From: Morchella semilibera
Taxonomy: Eukaryota > Ascomycota > Pezizomycetes > Pezizales > Morchellaceae
Length of the DNA: 64,000 bases
Direction: 5' to 3'
NCBI GenBank assembly: GCA_009192285.1
Contig: WBVU01000009.1
Location: forward strand, 1,488,001 to 1,552,000
The notes beneath the pieces were generated by a model that was not told the DNA's origin, ran no database searches, and was given only the letters and a program-made list of their open reading frames with translations. Position numbers and translations under genes: made by a program. This document shows, piece after piece, positions 55,770-64,000 of this stretch (its first letter is position 1; each line of letters begins with the position of its first letter).

Positions 55770-58700
55770 ATGTTCACCGGCCATCTGCCGAACCAGGTGA
55801 GTCCCAACCAATCTCAACCTGCCTCATACCTGGCAATGCTTTTTTTCCGTAACATCTACCCCCGGAGTCTTAATTTAGCTGACAGCTGGCCCCGTTGTCT
55901 ATACAGTCATTCGGTTCGTTGTAAATTCGAATCAAGAAAGGAGGAATTGAGTTAGACGCGAGTAGGTAATTGGTTCCTTGCACTCTCTTGCCCCCATCAT
56001 CGTGGTGTGTGTGCCCTGTAAGGTTGCTGAGCTCCAGAAGGATATAGGTAAAACGCGAGCCCTCGCATTTCACTTCCAAGCAACTTCAAGTTGTCTCCCT
56101 CACCAGCAACAGAAGATACCTTAGAATATTTTTTTAAAGGGTCAACCACCGTCCTCACCACCAGTGGTCCCTTCAGAGTACCAGGACTCTTTCTCCCCAC
56201 GCATACCATCTCCCCATCCGGAGCTCTCACCACCCCAGGACACGCGATTACGATCCTGGTCAAACTCATCTTCTTCTAATCATACAACAAAATCGTCCAT
56301 TGTTCCGTCTATAGAGCTAGGCCTAGAGACACAAGGAAGCTCTCAGTATTTTACTCCCGCGGGGAGCACCAGGAGCTGGAGTAGCCTGCAGCCCCCGCTT
56401 CTGCAGAGCAATAGCAACCAGATATCCGGTGGTGGTTCGGGTTTAGGGACTGTAACGACTGATTTACCTAATATTTTCACACCTACAAGGGAGTCTCAAG
56501 CCCCAAATTATTCAATTCAAAAACGTTATACCGAGGACTGGGTCCTTCAGCGCGGATTTCAAACACACCGGCGTAGCGATAGCAGCTGGTACTCAGAGCA
56601 CTCGGACAATTCAAGTTTCGAGGAAAACGCAAATATCGGGACGCATCGACGTTACCCTTCGGACACAAAGACTATTACTCCGGCTGATTTCCAGTCTGGA
56701 AAGTTCTTGTTAGTGCCGAGAGCAGAGCTTTCTTCGGACGCAGACACAGGAACTAGTGAAGGAGCTTGGAAAACGGCCCCACAGTCTTTTATCGAGAATA
56801 AAATAGGAGGATCGTCACCAATACCAATGCTTGCAAGCCAGTGGTCGAGCTCGCCTCCTAATATAATGGAGGATAGGTTAGCTATGGATGTCCGAGTAAA
56901 ACCGGATCATCCCAATTCAGATTTATCGGTGTTCGGCGTGGTAGAAAACGGACCGAGCACTAAAATGATCCGAACACCCTCACCTCCATCGTCGACCGAG
57001 GCGACAACGTCACAGAACCCTATGCCTAATGGCATCCCAGCAAGTTTATTATCACATACACCTCAGTTAAGCCGATCGGGCACACCAAATATCAAGTCGA
57101 AAAAACGGAAGGCGAAGACCGTTGTCAAGGTTCCCACATACTCACCATGGGGACTACCGCTAGATCAAGGGGGTAGACCAATGCCATTAACTAGCCTCGA
57201 GATGGAAGAACGATCACGGCAATGGGAAGCCAAGGGTTACACACTTGAATTTCTCAGTGGTCAGGGGGGGCATAGCAAAGACATCTTTCCAGCAGAAACA
57301 AGAGAAAAGGTTAAGAATGTAGTGGTTAATATTCGTGATCCAAGTGGTATGTTAAATTTTTGTTGTTCTGTCAATCGCGCTCTCAGATGCAGGAATATTA
57401 TGCCGTCGAGGGTATTTTGGAAAACATCCTAGGTTCAAGATCGATTGTTTTATGTATATCTCGTTCTAATATTTGGAACCCTGTTTCCCCGCTTTCACCT
57501 TTCTTTTTCCTATTCTTATTGAGGTGAGGTTTCTTCTTGCTAACCTTAATCAACATCTAGAGTGGCAGGAGTATTGTAACAAACTTCGAGAAGAGAAGCT
57601 TCGGGCTCTAGGCGTTATATTGCCCGACGATACACCAGCCGCCATGCCTGCTACTACTACCACTACTACTAATGCAAGGGGCCAAACTCCACTGGTAAGC
57701 TTTTTAAATGGCAGCGACAAGAGTTTAGTTACTAATATCCGCGAATAGTCACACCAAAGCCCTGCTCCATTCCAAGTTAATCCTTATTCACCACCCCATC
57801 CTACACAATCTTCAATGTCCAACGGAATAGGCCATAACGGCAGTCAGGGTATAAATTACCATGGACATCACTACTCTCCCTCAATGGCCCAGGCCTCTAT
57901 CCACGGCCCATTGGCTCACATGTCACCGATTCCAGCACCAGCAAATCACCATCTTGCTTACCACATGCCACGGCAGTCAATGTCCATGAATGCAACTCCT
58001 ATTAATCATGATTGGGATATGTATGGTAGCAATATGTATACCCCATCACCACCACAAAATCAACCTACCCCCCCAATGATCAACGGGTCAGGAGTTTGGA
58101 GTCCCGCTCCGCCTGGTCCGTTTGGCGCGAGAAATGCTTCTCCAATGGGCGGAATGGGTCATCCCAGCCATCCCAGCCATTCAACAAGCATGTTCGGGCC
58201 TCAGTTTATTGTGGAGGAGAACCAGGACTATATGATTCCTAATGAATACGTCGATACCCGGGCGCCATACTATAGTCATAACCAACTCTCATTTGTTGGA
58301 TCTATGGATCGATTCCAACAACAGCAAATGCGCCGAGGATCACCGTTGGCTCAGTCTGGGCACCTCCTCGAAGACGTTCAGGAGCAGATGGGTCTTGACA
58401 TGATGGCAATCGATGCACCAGTTCCTGGGCGTCGCCATAATCTCAGCATATCACTAGAGAAGGATATGGAGGGCATGGAGAACTACCAAAAGGAGATTGA
58501 GACACGTATCGGACATCATCATCTATCAAACGGAGACGGTTTCAATACCAACCCAGTTTCACCAGCACCAGAAGCTATGTACCCTCAACATCCGGAAATA
58601 CCGGGAATCGAGAATGACGTTCACAATGGGCCAGAGCTGCTCTCAAACCCCGAAGACGATATTCCGGATGTCGAGACTGAGCGACGACAAAACCGACAGG

Positions 58701-61700
58701 CGGCCCGGGAACGCACACAAAGTATCGGAATCAATGGTTCACAGTATGATATTAATCCTCTGCCCATGTCCGGATCCCAGTACATGCCACAAAGCTACCA
58801 ACCACATAGTCGGGATACATCGCTTTCTCAACTACATCAATATGATGATCCCATCGAAAACTCTGCGCTATCAATGCTCATGGGTCCCCGTCTTAGCGGC
58901 CGTGCAGGTATGCTGGATGAGCTTCTTAGTGAGGACGGTCGCACAAACCCCTCTGATATCAATACCAATCCCAGCGAACCCTCAAGTCCCCGTCCCAAAT
59001 ATACATCCCACATGCACAATCTGTCCAACAACAGCAACGCATGGATGTCAGACACTTCCAAAGCCCCGGGGTCAACGACCTCGTCAAAGAAGTTCAACGC
59101 CCAGGCTCCAGAGTTCAAGTTCAAATCTGGAACACCATTCAAGTATTCTCCCCAGAGCAAACCATTCATCCCCTCAGGCTCAGTCAACTCTTCACCCATT
59201 GGCAGTACCACCCATTCCCGAAACACCAGCCAAGATCCCGTTGGATTTGGAAGTTTTGGCAAAGGAAAACTCAACGTTAGTGCCACGCCATTCCGGCCGC
59301 GCTTGTTCTCCAATGGGTCTGCTTCTAGTGTGTTTGCAAAGGGTAATCAATTTAGCCCCGATGCGCCTGTGTTCAAGCCCAAATCGACCGAACCACTACC
59401 CACATCAACAAACAAAAGCTCATTACCACCGATATTTTCACCTACTAAGGAGATTGACGAGCCCGTTCTTGATAAACAAACATCCCGATCAGCTAGTCGC
59501 GCGTCGGTGCACAAAGAGACCCTGGTAGATGTCGATGAGGATGATGCAAGAGAAGGAAATGTATCAGGCGGAGGAGGAAAGAGAGCCAAACATGGCCCAA
59601 CCCCCAGCCTTGTCAAAGATACAGAGGTGCCAGCACTGGAGAGTCTGCGTCCTTCAGAGGATATAGAAACCTCCGATGCCAACGCGGCTGATAGCCAAGA
59701 CGCTACGCCTACTGAAGAGACATTTGCCGAGAGCAGCGCAAGCAGTGATGAGGTTGAAGACGTACCAAAAGAATTGCCAATTCACGAGGAACCTTTTGTT
59801 ATGATTGAGGAGGGTGAGTTTAGTCCTGAATCCGATTATGCGCCTTATATGCTTAGAGATTTAGGAGAAGCAACATCATTCACCATGGCAAGTGCCAACA
59901 TGCCCACTGTTTCATCCAAGGGCGAGGGGGAGACACCTCTCGATGTTCTGGACCAAGAGTTGTCTGCTGTTGAGGAGGCGGAGGCTGTTGTGGTAGCCGT
60001 ACCTACGGAGAGAGCTTCCACACCATATATTGAGGTGTTTGGAGAACCTACCCCACAGGCAGCCGCCCCGGACTTCAATTTCGACTTCTCACAAGCAGCA
60101 GAGCCTGCTACACCCATGGAAGCAAAATTCAGCGGGATGGGCGAGTCTCGATATGCCCATGCACCATCACCACCTCCAGCCCATCCAGCTCCATCACCAC
60201 CTATTATTTCCGACATGCTCCCGCTACCGATAGAAACAGCCTCCTATGCTTCAAATGCAGATTCATACAGGTCAAACCCGTTTGTGGACCCGGTCAAGCC
60301 GACCGATTCCGAGTTGGATGAGGTTATCCAGGAGTTGTCCAAGGGTGACCCTATATATGCTAGCCAAGACAACGAAGTGTCTGAATCAGGAGCCAGTGAG
60401 CAGTCCATGGATGAGGAACAGCCAGCCCAGGAAGAGGTAGCCGATGAGGATGTGATCACCAGGAGACGCGATATCTCAAAGAGACCAGCCATCCCAGTCT
60501 TCCACGATCTGACACCAATATCACAACTGCAAGACCCATTCGAGCAAAGAGAGCGCAGCGCTGCACCTAGCCCAAGTCCAAGCCGTAGCGAATTCCAGCA
60601 CACAGCCGCCATATTCTCATCCGATGATGCAACATACGGACATGCTCAAACTACTGGCGAGGTCGTATACCAGCCTCCTACACAGGAAGATATTGGTCAC
60701 GGCCAGGCAGAGAGCGACTGGGATGATATGATTTCCCAAGATGACACCAAGCTCCGACCTCAGAGCCGATTGTTTTTCGATGCTCACGTTGAAGAGTTTG
60801 TTGGTGACCTCCTTAGCTCTCGCCTCGATCCACTCAACAAGTCTCTCTCAGCTATCCACGATGTCCTGAAGAAGAATCACTCATTGACTCTTGGACGGAG
60901 AGGAAGTGTTGCTACTTCAGCTCCACACAGCGATGCTGACGACGAGGAGGATGAGACTCAACCACCAAGATCTCCCAGGAAAGATAAGAAGTCGGAGAAG
61001 ATTAAGTCTGCCGTTGTCGAGGCGCTTGTTATGCACAACTGGAATGCCCCAACCGAGGACAAGCTGGCTGAAATATACAGTGCTATCGCAAAAGTTTCCC
61101 GTGCTTTCCAGGACAGCCATTGGAACGATGATTTGGCCGAAACGAAGTCGTCTATTCTCCAGGCAGTTGCAAAGGCTGCACGCGCGGACGAAATTGATCT
61201 CACCAAGCTAGAGATCCTCGCTGCGATTAAGCGCACGGCCAAGTCAACCGATATGGAAGACTTGAAAACATCCTTCGCCCGCTCCGTTTCGAAGATGGCG
61301 CAAGTTGAGGATATCGCATCAATCCGTGAGTCTATGGAAGAGGTCGCACAAACTAGTGATATTGTCGGTATGAAATTGGAGCTCCGCGACGCATTGATCA
61401 ATACGGCACAAAAGAGCGACCTAGAGGATATTAAGAGTAGCATTCTATCTCAAGCCACACATAAGGACGATCTCGAGCACCTTCAGAATATCACTATCGA
61501 GAGTTTCTCGAAGGTAGTCAAAACAAACGATATTTTCGAGCTCAAGAACATTTTGTCGGAGATTATCAGGACCATTCACACTACTGACATTAGGGGCGAT
61601 GTTCAGCAATTGTCTCGCGATAATGATGCCGTCAAAGAAACACTCACTCAAGTGTATGAGCTAACCCGGGATAATGCGGTGGATGCCAACTCGCACCAGC

Positions 61701-64000
61701 AAGCACAAGAAAATTACGTCAAGGAGAGCTACAATATTATCAGCCAGTCGCTGGAAACAATCCATGGTTCTGTTAGTGACGTCCATCAGTTGATCCAGCA
61801 ACGCAGCCAGAAGGAGGATATGCGCAGAAGTCTGCAGGAGGGTGATCAGAAACAGAATTTCGCAGATATCAAGACCTACATCGGCGAGGTTAACAAGAAT
61901 GTCGTTGAGGTCGTTGGTCGCGTACCGAATGTGGAGGACATTAGGTTGGTTGTAGGCAAGATTTCAGAATCACAACCCAGGCTAGCGGATATCAAAGACA
62001 TTTTCGAGGAGGTAGTAGCGGGGCAACCAACTTTAGGACAGGTGAGGTCGGCGGTAGAAGATGTTGTCAACAAGCAGCCAACAATCGAGGACCTCAAGTT
62101 TGTTGTCGAGGAAGCCGCCAAGAACCAGCCAACAACTGAGGACCTCAGATCTGTGGTTGAGGAGGTTGCAAACAAACAAGCAGTCGATGATTTGAGAGTT
62201 GCCGTCGAGGAGGCTTTCAACAGGCAGCCAACGATTGGGGACTTGAAGTTAGTTGTTGAGGAGTTTGCCAATAATCAACCAAGCTTGTGTGATGTCAAGG
62301 CCGTCATGGAGGAGGTTACTGATGGCTTGCCCAAGATGGATGCTCTCCGTTTTATGATGGAAGAGTTACTTTCCAAGCACCAAACAGTCGCGGTCACCAA
62401 GGCTACCGAGCAAGCTAATACAGAAGAAATTCAACTTCGCATGGCAAGTCTTGAGAAGATGTTGGGTGAGGCTGATAGGCGTGCGGAGGCAGAGTCACAG
62501 GCTAGAAGGGAAGCTCATGAGAAGACTTTGGAGTTGGAGAGTAGGTTGAGGATTGCTGAAGAGGAGGCGGCGAGGTACCGCGGGGAGGCAGAGGAGTCGG
62601 ATCGGAGACTGAGGGCGAACGACGAAAAACGAAGCGCGGCGTTGACACAGTCACAAATGCGCGTTGCGCTTCTCGAGGGTGCTCATTCAGCCCTTCAGAA
62701 AACTGTTGGGGAAATGTCGGCACGGAATGCACAGCTGGAAGGCACTATTGGAGAAGCAAAGTCGGTCAGTGAGCGAAACAAGCAGGAGGCGAACAGAGTG
62801 GAAGAAGAGAATAAAGGGCTTAGAAGGGTCATTGACTCCCTGAAAGCAGATATGCAGGAAAGTATTAGAGTCCGTGAAGGTTTCCGCGGGAAGTTTGACA
62901 AGTTGCAGGAGGATATGCGGACCGCGGCGCACAACATCGGCCAGCAAGAAGGAAAGTGGAGGAAGACACAGGAAGAACAGAGGGCAAGGATCGAAGTTTT
63001 GGAGGCAAGAGTGGCGGCTGAGGTTACAGTGAAGGAGGGACTGGAAAGCGAGGTCAGGCGGTTGGAAGTTGAGCAGAAGGAGGCAATCAAGCTGAAGGTG
63101 GAGTACGAGCAGTTGAAGAGGTCAAATGGGAAGTTGGAGGAGATGGTTGATAAACTCATGGGAGAGAAGGCAGAGCACTCGCAGCGCGCTGCAGCTCTTG
63201 CCCACGAAGTCGAATCAGCCCGCGGCTCAGCACATGAAGAAGTTGCACGGGTGAGAGAATCTCTTCAGAGAGACGTTGATGCTGCCAACACGACGGTCAA
63301 TACTGTCCGGGCTTCACTCGAAAGTGAGGTTGAGCTCCTTCAACATGCTGTCAAGGATGCGCTGTCCGAGAAAGAGCAGTTCAAGCTAAGGCTCGATCAA
63401 GTTGTTAATTCCGAGCGCGTCGCCCTTGACGAACTCGAGAAGACAAAGACTGCGCTTTTCCAAGGATCTACTGAATCCAAGTCTGCCGCTTTGCAGGAAC
63501 AGCGCCAGAAGTATGAGAAGCAGGTCTTGGAACTCCGTCAACAGTTTGAAGATACTCGGTCCCAGAATGATAGGGCCCTTAGAATTGCGACTGAAGATGG
63601 TGAGCGCGAAGCATTCTACCTGAAACAACGTCTTGGTATCTCCCAATCAGAGGTGCAACACCTCCGGGAACAGTCGAAAGATCTTCGTGAGCAAACAAAG
63701 GACCTCCGTGAGCACATTTCCCTCCTTAAAGATCAACTCAAGATTGCGACCTCTGCGGCCCAAGCTGCTGCTCAGGCTGCTGCAAATTCAAGGGCACCCC
63801 AGGCGGTTTATGAGGAAAGGGCTCTACGGGAATCGGTAAATGTGCTTCAGGAGCAGCTCCAGCAACGCGAGGCGCGAATTGAGGAGCTCGAGCAACAGCT
63901 TTCCGGGTTTGACAAGGCAGATATCAAGCGCAAAGATGAGCAGATCACATGGCTTAGGGAGCTACTCGATGTTAGGGTTGATGAGCTGGAGGAGATTGTT
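55770..64000 (+). CDS. giant disordered and coiled-coil protein, fungal, function unknown (3' end outside window)
   Basis: Four exons: 55770-55796, 56140-57346, 57561-57694 and 57749 to beyond 64000; at least 2,540 residues. All three splices keep phase, including the 9-codon first exon ending MFTGHLPNQ, which runs into GQPPSSPP. The N-terminal ~400 residues are Ser/Pro-rich. A conserved-looking block TYSPWGLPLDQGGRPMPLTS, then EWQEYCNKLREEKLRALGV, spans introns 2 and 3. A disordered region follows to about residue 1500. Then come repeated D-I-x-x-I/L-K units (about 1584-1747), nine 17-residue repeats (1849-2000), and a continuous heptad coiled coil rich in Glu, Lys, Gln and Arg from about 2020 to the window edge. 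The architecture suggests a scaffold or tether. I do not recognise a named orthologue. Exon 4 is a single open frame of over 6.2 kb. Confidence 0.85.

Noticed and set aside
58497-59528. 343-codon plus-strand frame
   Set aside because: It is a shadow of the giant coiled-coil gene, whose own frame is open without interruption from 57749 to the window end.
1-64000. CRISPR array or prokaryotic operon structure
   Set aside because: The tandem repeats found are short direct minisatellites without spacers, and every supported gene has eukaryotic structure.

Overview
The window is nuclear DNA of a filamentous ascomycete (Pezizomycotina). The evidence is short GT-AG introns of about 40-80 bp with CTAAT/CTGAC-like branch sites, and a set of conserved eukaryotic housekeeping genes: CCR4-NOT subunit Not3/Not5, cyclophilin-40, deoxyhypusine hydroxylase, D-aminoacyl-tRNA deacylase, an Emp24-type p24 protein and a UBE2S-type E2. 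These sit beside fungus-type families: a WKF-domain protein, a Mug65/Spo73-like DysF protein and fasciclin. The class cannot be fixed from the sequence. The low gene density (14 supported genes in 64 kb) and the many repeat remnants would fit a repeat-rich genome.

Layout. 1-11,997 holds no recognisable gene: homopolymer runs, microsatellites and one 363-bp inverted-repeat element. 11,998-17,783 is a GC-rich island with a secreted Asp-box (sialidase-fold) protein, an F-box-like protein and, convergent to it, a WKF-domain protein. 17,784-23,528 is non-coding, with a Pol III-like unit and a cluster of foldback (MITE-like) elements. 23,529-25,765 encodes a three-helix membrane protein of unknown function. 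25,766-30,312 is non-coding, followed by a GPI-type fasciclin gene. From 33.3 kb the window becomes gene-dense: Mug65/Spo73-like (-), a small single-helix protein (+), cyclophilin-40 (-), Dtd1 (-), Not3/Not5 (+), deoxyhypusine hydroxylase (-), Emp24 (-) and UBE2S-like (-). The last 8.2 kb is the 5' part of a very large coiled-coil protein gene (+) that runs off the window.

The genes do not form a pathway cluster; they are dispersed housekeeping functions (mRNA deadenylation, eIF5A hypusination, tRNA proofreading, chaperone folding, ER-Golgi traffic, ubiquitylation). Exon structures were rebuilt by hand from splice signals and reading-frame continuity.

The most unusual non-genic content is a population of short foldback elements (about 60-365 bp, arms of 16-75 bp), one of them inside an intron. 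There is also a dispersed TATCACTCG terminal motif and strong enrichment of the palindrome TACATGTA in intergenic DNA. Within the genes, the best second-look items are nine 17-residue repeats in the giant protein, an initiator-only ATG exon, a 7-nt first exon and mini-introns of 40-44 bp.
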